A stretch of DNA of 64,000 nt from Caballeronia hypogeia (GCF_001544875.2 NZ_FCOA02000007.1:124001-188000), one strand, 5' to 3'. Positions 1 to 8,218 are shown, numbered from the stretch's first letter. The notes: generated by a model from the letters alone, not told the origin. A program made the numbers and translations.

Positions 1-660
1 AGCGGTCTTGCTGTCTTCCAACAGAGTCTTATAGTTGTCGACCTGTACCTGCCGGTCCGCGAGAGCCTCTTCTTGCTTCTGCAACGTAGCAAGCATTTTC
101 CTGACGTCCTCGCGCGTCATTTGATCGTTGGCTTTCTTGGCCTCCAGGATCGCTGTGACCTGCTCGTCAGTCACGTGATCGGCCGCAAGAATGTCAAGTT
201 CGCCGACGTTGAATACGCGAATTGCCTCGGTGTTGTCTGCGAAAGCTTCGTAGCAACGCATGTACTGGCGGGCTGCCGCGTACTTCACCCCAAGTGAGAG
301 TTCAAAGTACGAATATCCCAAAGTTGCGGCCTTCCGCAACGTACTGGTCTTGTTGCCGGACCTCGCGACCATTACGTTCTTGATCAAGTGCATGGAGTTG
401 ATCAACTGCCCACCGATCGTTTGCAGGTCGGATGAGATTCGCGCTCGAGCCTCAGAGATCGCCATCATGTTCTCGGCAAGTTGGCCGATGAGCTCGGTGA
501 ACTCGTCGCCGTCGCCGAACAATTGCCGGGCGACCTTTTCAAACTTCGAACGCTCGGCCCCGCTCGCCGTGATACCGCCGAAGATGTCGTCCAACGACTC
601 TTGGAGTTCGGTTTTTCGCAGTTGAAGGTCTTTCTTGGAATCGTCTTTATTTGAGGACAA
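1..660 (-). CDS. Partial hypothetical protein, DUF3102/partition-like
   Basis: The gene runs off the left edge; at least 220 codons are visible. The chosen start is a TTG at 660-658, preceded by a good GGAGAG ribosome-binding site. The protein begins MSSNKDDSKKDLQLRK. It has a helical N-terminal half and then a conserved-looking stretch around residues 115-145 (LGYSYFELSLGVKYAAARQY) that recalls DUF3102-type plasmid proteins. The last visible third (AILEAKKANDQMTREDVRK onward) is rich in Glu, Gln and Lys and looks like a coiled coil. I do not recognise the family with certainty. A role in replicon maintenance or regulation is only a guess from the context. Confidence 0.7.
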   Translation of the reverse strand, partial: MSSNKDDSKKDLQLRKTELQESLDDIFGGITASGAERSKFEKVARQLFGDGDEFTELIGQLAENMMAISEARARISSDLQTIGGQLINSMHLIKNVMVARSGNKTSTLRKAATLGYSYFELSLGVKYAAARQYMRCYEAFADNTEAIRVFNVGELDILAADHVTDEQVTAILEAKKANDQMTREDVRKMLATLQKQEEALADRQVQVDNYKTLLEDSKTA

Positions 661-941
661 AACTTCTCTCCAGATTGCCGCAGCGCCCCCGCGCGCTGCC
701 GTGAAACGCCACAAGGAGCCTGCCTTGCGGAAACGAAAGTGCTGTTGTTACGTGTTGTCCACCTGCGACCCGCTTCGCTATCGCCGTCAATGTGTAAGCG
801 ATCGTAACGGTCCGGTTACGGATTTCACCTCACGAAAGACGCCGTCTTTTACCCGTCTTTCGCCCTCTGCGGACGAAAGACGCATTTTTTCTATCGAAAG
901 CAAACGTTTAACGGTTCATTTCTGTAACACTTAAGCGCTTT
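661..941. promoter_or_regulatory. Divergent-end intergenic region with CGAAAGACG inverted repeats
   Basis: No convincing gene is present. The 9-mer CGAAAGACG occurs at 833-841 and 874-882, and its reverse complement at 854-862. The 854-862/874-882 pair can form a hairpin followed by T residues at 885-890. The same 9-mer forms a hairpin at 15439-15468, so it is probably a recurring operator. The region lies upstream of the gene at 1-660. Confidence 0.45.
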
Positions 942-1682
942 TTAAGTATTTGCATGGAAGTAGTTACCTAGAATTCCCTCTTGTAATTTGGCGAAATTAC
1001 CGCTATCGGGCGCTACGCGCGTCTTGTGGTCCAGAAGACTGTTTGCCGACGTCTCCGCGTACATCAACACTGCCGCGCGGGCCCGGCTGATATCTATCGG
1101 CGTTTTTCCGTTGAATGCTTCCCGCCTGAGTCTGAGCCAGTGGAGGAGATCGTTTATCGACAGAAGATCCGTCGACAGCGTTGGCTCGAGCATGACTTCT
1201 GGGAACGTAAATAGGCCGGCACCGGTCACCGGCCAAATGGGAGGGAGCTGGTCCCGGAGGAACCGGACTTTGCTGCGGTTTTGTTCGATAGGCGAGCGCC
1301 TGTCCTCAGCCTCACCATTCGGTGCGATACGCGTGAGCTTCCCGGGGCTGCTCGACGGCGCTATCCGGCGCGACCAGTTTTTTGTCTCGAAGATGAAGAT
1401 GCCGAACGGCGTGATCGCGAGGTGATCGATCTCTGCCGTGGGAAACGCTGTGCCGGGAGCGTGTTCGATGAGTAACTGCCCATCGTGCAGGTAGAAGTCG
1501 TTGCCGCACAGCCATTGAAGCGTCGTGCGCAGTTTTGCCTGCGCCACAGCTTCACCAGCCGCACCGATTTCATGCGATGAGCGCTTCACACGACCGGCAC
1601 TCCGCGATCCGGACGGGCGCCGCCGCCGAAGCCCCTTGAACAAGCGGTAACCGCCGACTGCGACAAGTATCTCTAAGAACAT
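942..1682 (-). CDS. NERD (nuclease-related) domain protein
   Basis: A 246-residue protein. I chose the ATG at 1682 because GGAGG lies 6 bases before it; a longer frame reaches 1736. Residues 1-16 are hydrophobic and may anchor the protein. The NERD signature follows: GAAGEAVAQAKL at about 40-51, AEIDHLAITPFG at about 83-94 with Asp86, and the E-x-K catalytic pair Glu99/Lys101 in FETKNW. NERD domains are predicted PD-(D/E)XK-like nucleases, often found on plasmids and with nucleic-acid enzymes. The biological role here is unknown. The next gene to the right, at 2066, is transcribed divergently. Confidence 0.8.
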   Translation of the reverse strand: MFLEILVAVGGYRLFKGLRRRRPSGSRSAGRVKRSSHEIGAAGEAVAQAKLRTTLQWLCGNDFYLHDGQLLIEHAPGTAFPTAEIDHLAITPFGIFIFETKNWSRRIAPSSSPGKLTRIAPNGEAEDRRSPIEQNRSKVRFLRDQLPPIWPVTGAGLFTFPEVMLEPTLSTDLLSINDLLHWLRLRREAFNGKTPIDISRARAAVLMYAETSANSLLDHKTRVAPDSGNFAKLQEGILGNYFHANT

Positions 1683-1827
1683 CCGCTGCCTCCGTTGTGT
1701 ATGTAGATCAGCATGACAGGGGGTGGAAGAAGTCAAGGATGCGATGCGGCACTGCCAAGAGCGCCCGAAAACCGAAAGGCCCTATAAAAACGGAAGCTTT
1801 CCCGACCACGCGTATCGGCGCCGCGCG

Positions 1828-1866
1828 TAAATTGCCTGTTATCCCCGCGTCAACGACGCATCGACT
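1828..1866 (+). promoter_or_regulatory. Promoter-proximal 5' hairpin motif, copy 1
   Basis: The -10-like box TAAATT (1828-1833) is followed 7 bases later by ATCCCCGCGTC, hairpin GCGTC-AAC-GACGC (1847-1859), then ATCGAC. It is one of six copies in the window and lies about 200 bases upstream of the gene at 2066. The long leader between them (1867-2065) contains no other clear gene. Confidence 0.5.
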
Positions 1867-2065
1867 CGAGCCGCCGCCAAGCATCGGTGCGCGTGCTTCC
1901 GATCTCTTCTTTCATCCGCAGTGAGCTGCTTCCGCCACGCCTTTATCGAGCCGTGACGAAAGCGCCTCTCCGCGCGCCCGTTTTTCCTGCTCACCCGAGC
2001 ATCGAAAATCATCCAGCGCTGTACTGGCTGGACATCCCCTAGTGCGTCTTTTTCTGGAGAGAAAA

Positions 2066-2365
2066 ATGCCGAAGCAGTTGGTATTGAAGGCGATGAAATC
2101 GCCCGGCTGGTTGGTCGCTCTTTGCTTTGCCCTGTGGTTTGCCGCGCACTCGTTCTTCGCCTTTCTGTTTGTCTCTGCCACCGTTGCTATATGGATCAAG
2201 AGATCCATCAAGGCGGCGTTGAAAGAGGAGAAAGTCGAGGATTCGAAGGCGCCCGCGCACGCCGTTGTCGCTCCGGCTCCCGCCGACGCCAACGTCACGC
2301 CCCTCAAACGTCAGTACGCCAAGTCCGCAGTGGTCGTTCCACTTAAGACAGGCACCGACGACTAG
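2066..2365 (+). CDS. Small inner-membrane protein, unknown function
   Basis: A 99-residue protein. The ATG at 2066 follows GGAG at a good distance, so I prefer it to the in-frame ATG at 2042. Residues about 12-48 are strongly hydrophobic and could form two short or one long membrane segment. They are followed by a positive stretch (IKRSIKAALKEEK) and an Ala/Pro-rich, probably disordered tail. It is the first gene after promoter motif copy 1. I do not recognise the family. Confidence 0.65.
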   Translation: MPKQLVLKAMKSPGWLVALCFALWFAAHSFFAFLFVSATVAIWIKRSIKAALKEEKVEDSKAPAHAVVAPAPADANVTPLKRQYAKSAVVVPLKTGTDD

Positions 2366-2380
2366 TCGCGACGCCTGAAT

Positions 2381-2410
2381 GTCAAGACTGCCCGTACGGG
2401 CGGTCTTGAC
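2381..2410 (+). other. Long perfect hairpin between genes
   Basis: A nearly perfect inverted repeat with arms GTCAAGACTGCCCG and CGGGCGGTCTTGAC. There is no T-tract after it, so it is not a typical intrinsic terminator. It may act as a transcript-processing or 3'-protecting hairpin between the genes at 2066 and 2473. Confidence 0.5.
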
Positions 2411-2420
2411 CCCTCACCCC

Positions 2421-2475
2421 AACGGGAACCATCCCGTTGCGGGCATGGGTTCCCGTTCATTCGGAGATTCCCATG
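2421..2475 (+). promoter_or_regulatory. Pseudoknot-type translational leader, copy 1
   Basis: Stem-loop I is AACGGGA-ACCA-TCCCGTT (2421-2438). Downstream strand GGTTCCC (2448-2454) is complementary to GGGAACC (2424-2430). A second hairpin pairs CATGGG (2444-2449) with CCCATG (2470-2475), hiding the start codon and the CGGAG site. The two pairings compete for 2448-2449. Confidence 0.6.
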
Positions 2476-2907
2476 CAAACAGAAGTAGCAGCATGGCAAC
2501 TGGACATGTTCGACGCTCCTCCAGCGCCGATCGCGCGTGTTCAAGCCAAGCCTGATCCGCTGCCCGATCCGCAATTGTGGAGCGAGGCGGTCAAAGACAA
2601 AATGGTCGACGCGTTGATCAGTCTCGCGACTGACAGCAGACGCGGCGACAACATGCCCGAGTCGTTGATGGATTGCGCTGTCCTCTTCAGCGAGCGACTC
2701 AAACACAGAAAAAAGATGGAACTCGAGGACTACCGGGCTACGCTCGGTTGGGTCATGGAGTTCTGGAACGGCGCGCTGCCGTATCGGTTCGTCTGCCAGA
2801 TCAATGGCGTCGATCCCGAGATCTTGCAAGACGTCATCCTGAGCAACCCACTGCTCAGGCGCGACTTGGAAGAGGTGCGTCGCGAGTGCTTCGGCACGCT
2901 GCTGTAG
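2473..2907 (+). CDS. Hypothetical protein
   Basis: A 144-residue soluble protein. The start ATG at 2473 is fixed by the CGGAG site and the leader structure. The N-terminal 40 residues are Pro/Ala-rich (DMFDAPPAPIARVQAKPDPLP). The rest is predicted helical, with many charged residues (SERLKHRKKMELEDYRATLG). No known domain is recognised. It ends 11 bases before the next gene and is probably co-transcribed with 2919-4265. Its position just upstream of ssb suggests DNA maintenance, but this is only a guess. Confidence 0.65.
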   Translation: MQTEVAAWQLDMFDAPPAPIARVQAKPDPLPDPQLWSEAVKDKMVDALISLATDSRRGDNMPESLMDCAVLFSERLKHRKKMELEDYRATLGWVMEFWNGALPYRFVCQINGVDPEILQDVILSNPLLRRDLEEVRRECFGTLL

Positions 2908-2918
2908 GGGGCCGATCA

Positions 2919-3710
2919 ATGAGCACATCAACATTCGGTCGGCTGCTTGGGACACTTTTCGGGGTGACTCCCCAGACGCAGCCTCGCAGCGGCTATCCCG
3001 CAGGCCAGTCATCCCCGGTTGAGGTCGGAAAGGGCGGCCCCAACGAACGGCACATCGCCATCGCCGGTCAACCGATGCTGTTTCGCGATGAAGGTGGCGT
3101 CGTCGTGCAGTTCCGTCCGGCGTTCGACTACGAGCTGCGGCCAACGGCTGTCGGTATGAAACTGATACCGACGCTTGCGCCACACTGGGAAGTGCTGCAC
3201 GAGCACGAGGGAACGTTGACCGAGGCCATTGCGGCTGCTGTCAAGGGCGCCCAAGCGCAAGACACGCCTGTTGGCCGTATGCCCGACACCGAACCCCCTC
3301 GATCGGTCCTCGTCAACGAGGCTCGACCCCGGCCGGCGATTGCGGACGCCGTCGAATCGACGCCGCCTCGATCTGCTGAGTCGTCACATCGACGCACTGA
3401 GCGCGGGAGGTACGGCGTGTTGAGAGAGTGGGGCGAGAAACGCTTCCCCGATGGCAAGCGCCCTGGCAAGACGTATGAATCGTTTTGCGTGACGCTCGAG
3501 CATCGCGGCGAGACGCACGTCCTGCAAGGTGAGGGCCTGCGCGACGCAATAGCAGAGTCGGCCTGCCGCATTGGCGACCGCGTTGAAGTCAAGCGGATCG
3601 GCAAAACCAAAGTGCCAGCAGTCGATGGACGTGGACGGCCCAAGCTAGACGCCAGCGGCGAGCAAGTGCTGTGGGACAAGTGGCTTTGGTCAATTTCCAA
3701 AAAATCTTAA
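2919..3710 (+). CDS. Hypothetical protein with C-terminal relaxase/primase-associated OB-like domain
   Basis: A 263-residue protein; the ATG at 2919 follows GGGG at a suitable distance. Residues about 1-120 show no recognised fold, and residues about 120-165 look disordered (Pro, Arg and Ser). The last 95 residues (GEKRFPDGKRPGKTYESF, then VTLEHRGETHVLQGEGLRDA and GDRVEVKRIGK) resemble the small beta-rich domain often attached to plasmid relaxases and primases. It ends 12 bases before ssb. I infer an accessory DNA-processing role. The domain match is from memory and needs a profile search. Confidence 0.6.
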   Translation: MSTSTFGRLLGTLFGVTPQTQPRSGYPAGQSSPVEVGKGGPNERHIAIAGQPMLFRDEGGVVVQFRPAFDYELRPTAVGMKLIPTLAPHWEVLHEHEGTLTEAIAAAVKGAQAQDTPVGRMPDTEPPRSVLVNEARPRPAIADAVESTPPRSAESSHRRTERGRYGVLREWGEKRFPDGKRPGKTYESFCVTLEHRGETHVLQGEGLRDAIAESACRIGDRVEVKRIGKTKVPAVDGRGRPKLDASGEQVLWDKWLWSISKKS

Positions 3711-3722
3711 AAGGAGTCAGTT

Positions 3723-4265
3723 ATGGCATCAGTAAACAAAGTCATCCTCGTAGGCAACCTCGGGGCTGATCCCGAGACGCGCTACCTGCCGAGCGGCGAT
3801 GCGGTCGCGAACATCCGGCTCGCAACGACAGATCGCTACAAGGACAAGTCCTCAGGCGAAATGAAGGAGCAGACCGAGTGGCATCGTGTTTCGTTTTTCG
3901 GTCGCTTGGCTGAGATCGTCAACGAGTACTTGAAGAAAGGCTCCTCGGTGTACATCGAAGGCAGAATCCGCACGCGCAAGTGGACGGACCAAGCTGGCCA
4001 AGAGCGGTATTCGACCGAGATCGTTGCGGAGCAGATGCAGATGCTCGGCGGCCGCGCGACGGGCGATCGTTCATCCAATGACGGTTTCGAGAGCCAACGC
4101 GCCGCGCGTCAAGAAAGGTCTGAGGCGCCTCGGTCAAGCAACGCTGCGCCGGCGCACCGGGAACCGCAATCGACGTCGTCCGGAGGGGGGGGCGGCTTCG
4201 CAGATATGGACGACGACATCCCGTTCCGACCCTATTTAAAGGGGCGCGAATGGTCTGCCGTCTGA
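3723..4265 (+). CDS. ssb: Single-stranded DNA-binding protein
   Basis: A 180-residue SSB. The N-terminal OB fold is clear: [18 protein letters not shown], then [24 protein letters not shown] and [15 protein letters not shown], to about residue 110. A Gly/Ser/Arg-rich linker follows. The usual acidic tip DDDIPF is present at about 163-168 but is not terminal: 12 further residues ([12 protein letters not shown]) follow before the stop. In bacterial SSBs that tip binds partner proteins and is normally the extreme C-terminus. The ribosome-binding site AAGGAG lies 8 bases before the ATG. The product should coat ssDNA during replication or conjugative transfer. Confidence 0.95.
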   Translation: MASVNKVILVGNLGADPETRYLPSGDAVANIRLATTDRYKDKSSGEMKEQTEWHRVSFFGRLAEIVNEYLKKGSSVYIEGRIRTRKWTDQAGQERYSTEIVAEQMQMLGGRATGDRSSNDGFESQRAARQERSEAPRSSNAAPAHREPQSTSSGGGGGFADMDDDIPFRPYLKGREWSAV

Positions 4266-4409
4266 TCCCGTAACTGCTCACCTTACTTCCTGTTTTCCCT
4301 CACCTTCGTAGCTTCGTCGAACCGGAAACGGTCGGCGAAGCCGCGAAGCGTCTCTTTCTCGCGCGACCTTTCGTCAGTCGCAACTCCCGCCTTTCGCTTT
4401 CCCCTGCTG

Positions 4410-4459
4410 AAAAAAGCCGCCCGCCGTTGCTCGCCTCGCGCGAGTCGGACGGCTTTTTT
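4410..4459 (+). terminator. Probable bidirectional terminator
   Basis: AAAAAAGCCG (4410-4419) pairs with CGGCTTTTTT (4450-4459), with an internal stem CCG/CGG. It lies between ssb and the primase gene. Confidence 0.7.
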
Positions 4460-4519
4460 GAGCACGGTTTCACCGCCTGTTCAGGCATCGACCTCAACCA
4501 CACCACTACTGGAGTGCCA

Positions 4520-5602
4520 ATGAATATCAAGGACATCAAGCTGTCCCCGGAACAGTGGGTTGCGTTGCTCCAGAAGTATGGAGTTCCCGCAAGCTCATTG
4601 ACCGGGAAGGGCGCACCCTGTCCCATCTGCGGCGGAAACGACCGCTTCACCTACGACAACAACCGCGGCCGCGGCGACTGGGTCTGCCGCAAGTGCAACG
4701 ACGGCGACCGAAAAGCCGGCGACGGCTTCGAGCTCATTTGCAAGTCCGCCGGAATGACCTTCCGCGAACTCATGATCGAACTCGAAGGCGGCAGCCTGGC
4801 CGATGCACGGCAAAACCGAGCGCAACCGGCGGCCCCGGCGCCCGGCCGAAAGGTCGATCCCGAGTGGGCGCGCAAGCGCCTCGACTCGATGTGGGATCGA
4901 GCGACGCTGGTCGGTTCGGATGGCCTCGTTCCGCGGTACCTGCGCGAACGGGTGCCGGGTCTGACTGTGGCGCCGTCCGCGGCGCTGCGCATGGCGATGC
5001 TCGATTACCGCCACGAGAAGAAAGTTATCGGTCAGTGGCCGGGCATCCTCGCTCGCTTCACGCTGCCGGACGGCCGTCTTGGAACGCTGCACCGCACGTT
5101 CCTTGAACGCTCGAAACCGGCGAAGGCGTCGATCGTCACTAACGATGGCGAGATCCTTCCGGCCAAGCTGAACGACGTGACGCTTCATAAGCTCAACGGC
5201 GGCGCAGTCCGGCTGATGGATCCAGTCGATGGCGAAATTGGCGTCGCGGAAGGTCTCGAGACGGCGTATGCCGCGCACATGCTGTTTGGTGTGCCGGTCT
5301 GGTACTGCCTGAATCGAATCCTTCTCGCCGATTTCGTTGTACCAGACGGCCTCGGCATCCGCGTTGTCCATATCTTCGCGGACTTCGATGCGGTCGACCC
5401 ACGTACCGGCAAATCGCCGGGCGTCGATGCGGCCTTGAAACTCGCGAAGCGGCTGCGTGCGGAAGGCTACACGGCTATGGTTCACCGGCCGAAAAAGCGG
5501 GAAACCGATTTTGCCGACGAGTGGTGCGCAACTCAGGTTGCGTGTCGCCCTGCAGTTAGAACGCTGGTGCGTCGCGAGCTACGCGAAGCACTGCACGTCT
5601 GA
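4520..5602 (+). CDS. Zinc-finger/TOPRIM DNA primase
   Basis: A 360-residue primase; the ATG at 4520 has GGAG 5 bases upstream. The N-terminal zinc ribbon has CPIC (about 34-37) and CRKC (about 57-60), as in the P4 alpha/gp4 primase-helicase zinc-binding family. The C-terminal TOPRIM domain has the invariant Glu in AEGLETA (about 243-249) and the Asp pair in FADFDA (about 287-292). No helicase domain follows, so it is a stand-alone primase. Such enzymes prime lagging-strand or transferred-strand synthesis on plasmids and conjugative elements. It lies downstream of ssb, behind a terminator, so it may have its own promoter. Confidence 0.9.
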   Translation: MNIKDIKLSPEQWVALLQKYGVPASSLTGKGAPCPICGGNDRFTYDNNRGRGDWVCRKCNDGDRKAGDGFELICKSAGMTFRELMIELEGGSLADARQNRAQPAAPAPGRKVDPEWARKRLDSMWDRATLVGSDGLVPRYLRERVPGLTVAPSAALRMAMLDYRHEKKVIGQWPGILARFTLPDGRLGTLHRTFLERSKPAKASIVTNDGEILPAKLNDVTLHKLNGGAVRLMDPVDGEIGVAEGLETAYAAHMLFGVPVWYCLNRILLADFVVPDGLGIRVVHIFADFDAVDPRTGKSPGVDAALKLAKRLRAEGYTAMVHRPKKRETDFADEWCATQVACRPAVRTLVRRELREALHV

Positions 5603-5640
5603 AATTCCGCGGCCTTCTGGCCGCTAACAGTAACTTTTTG

Positions 5641-5708
5641 CCCGGTGGGGATTCGTCCCCTCCGGGGCCGCAATCCGCCCGAGCTTTTCCAATGGAGACG
5701 AGGAAATG
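5641..5708 (+). promoter_or_regulatory. Pseudoknot-type translational leader, copy 2
   Basis: Stem-loop I pairs 5641-5651 with 5656-5666 (loop TTCG). AATCC (5672-5676) is complementary to GGATT (5649-5653) in the arm and loop. A weak TTTCC/GGAAA pairing (5686-5690 with 5702-5706) covers the start. The loop and its partner differ from copy 1 but remain complementary. Confidence 0.5.
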
Positions 5709-5930
5709 AGCTTCAGCATGATTGTTGGCCGGTATCAGATCGTGGCAACTTCCGGCGTCGAGAACGGCTCCGTGAGAGTAGGGAAGTCGGAGGCGGAAGC
5801 CTATGACGTCATCGACCGAAAGCGAGGCGGTCATGCCCGACTTGAAAAACAAGGCGTCACGCTGGACACTGCTTGGTTTTACTGCATTCGTCGACAGGCG
5901 AGCGCACAAGGGGTATCTCTGCTGCACTGA
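5706..5930 (+). CDS. Small hypothetical protein
   Basis: A 74-residue protein starting MSFSMIVGRYQIVATSG. The start is fixed by GAGGA just upstream and by the structured leader. Predicted beta-strands in the first half could form a small barrel-like domain. No family is recognised. It is followed directly by a strong terminator, so it closes a transcription unit that may begin at the primase gene. Confidence 0.65.
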   Translation: MSFSMIVGRYQIVATSGVENGSVRVGKSEAEAYDVIDRKRGGHARLEKQGVTLDTAWFYCIRRQASAQGVSLLH

Positions 5931-5940
5931 GTATCCCGTT

Positions 5941-5975
5941 AAAAAAAACCCCGACCGATTGGTCGGGGTTTTTTT
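5941..5975. terminator. Strong bidirectional terminator
   Basis: A-tract, stem ACCCCGACC-GATT-GGTCGGGGT, then a T-tract. It separates the plus-strand gene at 5706 from the convergent minus-strand genes at 5994-7912. Confidence 0.9.
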
Positions 5976-5993
5976 GTCTGTCGTGGCGACTTC

Positions 5994-6227
5994 TCACCAC
6001 GGATTAGTGTGGATTCGCAAAGCGACCTTGAACACATAGAGCATGACCTTCATAGCCGGAACCATCACGCCGCTAGCCCAAAAGGAACCGACGAGCGAAA
6101 GTCCGAAAATCCAGTTGCATAACGGCGTATCCGGCAGACGAGCCGCGACGCAGGCAACGCACAAAAGAGTGACCGCAATCACCGCGCGACGTGCGACTGG
6201 GGGCAACGTCTTAAACTTAGCGTACAT
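5994..6227 (-). CDS. Small membrane protein, unknown
   Basis: A 77-residue protein from the ATG at 6227; an in-frame ATG at 6260 is possible. Two hydrophobic segments lie at about residues 14-30 and 36-58. It overlaps the end of the upstream 50-codon gene by 11 bases, which suggests translational coupling. The size and pairing recall holin-like or entry-exclusion-type small proteins, but no motif supports a specific role. Confidence 0.6.
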   Translation of the reverse strand: MYAKFKTLPPVARRAVIAVTLLCVACVAARLPDTPLCNWIFGLSLVGSFWASGVMVPAMKVMLYVFKVALRIHTNPW

Positions 6228-6369
6228 CGTCGACGCCTTCGCTTGGTCGGAACACGGCACGACGAAACAGATAAGCCGACTCGCATGCGGCGAACGCGGC
6301 CGCCACGAGAATCCACATCCGAACGCCGCGGGTCCAGTCGAGTTGCGTCAAAGTATCGAGTATTGTCAT
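6217..6369 (-). CDS. Very small membrane protein (50 aa)
   Basis: A short frame: ATG at 6369, stop at 6219-6217. The protein begins MTILDTLTQLDWTRG, has one hydrophobic segment at about residues 18-33 and a basic stretch (FRRAVFRPSEG). The stop overlaps the start of the next gene by 11 bases. Overlap, coding-like composition and the pairing with a second membrane protein support it. The ribosome-binding site is weak. Confidence 0.5.
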   Translation of the reverse strand: MTILDTLTQLDWTRGVRMWILVAAAFAACESAYLFRRAVFRPSEGVDDVR

Positions 6370-6515
6370 TTGGTTTTCACTTGGGCTTTGCGGCCGCTTA
6401 GCTCGGCCTTATGAGTAATGATGCCACGACAGGGTCGGAGTCAAGGTGCGGGGTGCTGACACGGGCGGACGGCGAGAAGCCACCGCTCCGTGACACGCGC
6501 AGAGAACTGCGCTCT

Positions 6516-6878
6516 CTAAGCAAAAGCTGAGAGGCTATCTGCTAAGTAGTTCAGATGCCTATCATCGCCAATGGGCGACGACTGCTCCGGGTACTCAGCC
6601 CGCACTTGCGGCTTTTCGTCTTCACCAGATGCCGGCTTCATCTGCGTTTCGATTGCCGCTGCTCCTCTGTCGGTAACCTCGCTCTGTTGGGCCGCCGTGT
6701 GCGCTTGGTCGGCCGTGGGAACGAGACCCACGCTTCCCCGGCCGCGCAGTGCGTCGTCGGCAAGACGCTTGAGCAGCGCGGCCCGTTGCCTTGGATTCGA
6801 GACCGCCATTAATGCAGCAAACAAAGTGGGCGTGACAGCTTCGCTGACGGTCAGCTTAATCTCGATAGCCCCTCTCAT
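6516..6878 (-). CDS. ParR/StbB-like ribbon-helix-helix partition adaptor
   Basis: A 120-residue protein whose ATG overlaps the stop of the ParM-like gene in an ATGA. Residues about 4-45 (strand IEIKLTVSEA, then two helices around TLFAALMAV and RQRAALLKRLADDAL) fit a ribbon-helix-helix fold as in ParR and StbB. The C-terminal half is polar and probably disordered, which is also usual in ParR, where the tail contacts the ParM filament. Position directly after the actin-like ATPase supports this role. The assignment is structural inference, not a motif match. Confidence 0.6.
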   Translation of the reverse strand: MRGAIEIKLTVSEAVTPTLFAALMAVSNPRQRAALLKRLADDALRGRGSVGLVPTADQAHTAAQQSEVTDRGAAAIETQMKPASGEDEKPQVRAEYPEQSSPIGDDRHLNYLADSLSAFA

Positions 6879-7912
6879 GCGGTCATGGCCTCCTTCCGCT
6901 TCTTATCGCGCTCGCGCATCAGCGTTGCCTCGCCGGCCGCAAAGAACCCACGGACGTTCGAGAAGCACGCGTTCTTCATGACTTCGATGCGGTTGCGGGG
7001 AAAGAACGCGCGGATCGCGGGCTCGTAAAGCGCCGCACCGCCGCCAGTGAGGAAAATGCAGCGGATGTCATTTGTGCTCCCGACCGAATTACCGATCGTA
7101 TTGACCGCTGCTTCCGGTACCGACTGAGCCTGTGCGGCGTAGTGCCCCAGATCGATCTCTTCGTTGAAAACGTAGTAGGGCGTGCCTGCGCGAACCGCCT
7201 CGTCGATTTCTTCGATCGCCAAGGCCGACTCGTTCGTCGCTGCACCGATAAGCTCCGCCATTTTCTGGAAGAAATGGGACGCGCCGCTCTGATGTCCGCC
7301 ACTACGACGCTCTTCCATCGTCAGCCCCTTGGCGACGACCCAGTCGGTCGTGTAGTAACCGACGTCGATGATCATATTGCGCTGCGACGGGGCAAAGTCG
7401 GGGTGCTGTGAAAAATGAACCAGAGCGCCCAACGGTTGAGGCAGCACCATCAGATTTCCGACGCGAACTTCCTCATCGCCGAACTGCAGCGTTCCCGAAA
7501 ACTTGCTGCGCAACGCCTCGGCGTGTTGTTGAAATGTCTGAACGGGCAGTCCGAGCACAAGCCGGTCGACCGACGATACGTTGGCGAAGTGGAAGGCTCC
7601 GCCGAGGAGCGCTTCATAGCTATCTGTAGTGCAATAGTTGCCGACGAGCGTGCGACCAGGGTCGCCGTTGCGAGAGGTCAACGGCACTTCCGGTCCGACC
7701 TCGTACTGCTTTCCGTTGACTTCAATTCCAACGGTCCGGACTGCCTTCAACACGCCGTTGCTTTGCTTCGTCATCGTCTTAGCCTGATAGTCAGGGGTCA
7801 GAGACGGAAACATGAACGTTGAGACTTCCGAGCCGTTGCGAACGGCAACCTTGGTGTTCCCATATCCGACGTCCACGGCAAGGACGGATGCATGCGTTTT
7901 CATTGTGTTCAT
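6875..7912 (-). CDS. ParM/StbA-like actin-family ATPase (PRTRC system protein D)
   Basis: A 345-residue protein. The ATG at 7912 follows GGAGAG; a longer frame to 8005 lacks such support. Actin-fold motifs are visible: phosphate-1 loop VDVGYGNTK (about 13-21), phosphate-2 loop IIDVGYYTTDWVV (about 181-193) and adenosine motif FLTGGGAALY (about 295). It matches the StbA-like proteins called PRTRC system protein D. It is expected to form filaments that separate replicon copies together with the small partner at 6516 and the repeat array upstream. Here it lies about 14 kb from the rest of the PRTRC cassette. Confidence 0.85.
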   Translation of the reverse strand: MNTMKTHASVLAVDVGYGNTKVAVRNGSEVSTFMFPSLTPDYQAKTMTKQSNGVLKAVRTVGIEVNGKQYEVGPEVPLTSRNGDPGRTLVGNYCTTDSYEALLGGAFHFANVSSVDRLVLGLPVQTFQQHAEALRSKFSGTLQFGDEEVRVGNLMVLPQPLGALVHFSQHPDFAPSQRNMIIDVGYYTTDWVVAKGLTMEERRSGGHQSGASHFFQKMAELIGAATNESALAIEEIDEAVRAGTPYYVFNEEIDLGHYAAQAQSVPEAAVNTIGNSVGSTNDIRCIFLTGGGAALYEPAIRAFFPRNRIEVMKNACFSNVRGFFAAGEATLMRERDKKRKEAMTA

Positions 7913-7944
7913 TCTCTCTCCAGAGCAGTTCGATTGGTGCGCTA

Positions 7945-8093
7945 TCTGCCCGTTATCTGACCGAAAAGTGGCAGATGGGCGGTGGTGGCGGCTCCCTTTC
8001 TCCAAACGTCCGCATAAGTGTCAGTTATCTCCCCCTAAACGGTGAGATAAAGAATCTGCCCGTTGAGGCGGCGAAAATCTGTCAGTTATCGGA
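7945..8093. repeat. Iteron-like repeats, candidate parC centromere
   Basis: Degenerate repeats of the form (T/G)TG(C/T)C(C/A)GTT(ATCT) occur at 7945-7959, 8017-8032, 8054-8067 and 8078-8093, upstream of the ParM-like gene. In ParMRC systems the centromere is a cluster of short repeats at this position and also serves as the operon's operator. Spacing is irregular, so this is tentative. Confidence 0.5.
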
Positions 8094-8218
8094 ACGAAAT
8101 CGGTGAGAAAAGTCCCCGTTACGCCTGTCCAACTCTACAGAGCGACACGCAATGTCAAGGAAGCAAAAGCTCGCAACATTTAGGCAGCTTTTAACTCTTC
8201 GATTGTTCAAGGCGCCGG

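Noticed and set aside
73..934. Plus-strand open frames at the left edge
   Set aside because: The minus-strand frame 1-660 has a good start and protein-like sequence. The plus frames have poor starts and skewed composition.
1980..2065. A twelfth pseudoknot-type leader before the gene at 2066
   Set aside because: A stem TCCAGC/GCTGGA exists (2012-2032), but I find no downstream strand clearly complementary to its loop and no hairpin over the ribosome-binding site.
2381..2410. Perfect hairpin considered as an intrinsic terminator
   Set aside because: There is no T-tract on either side; recorded only as a hairpin.
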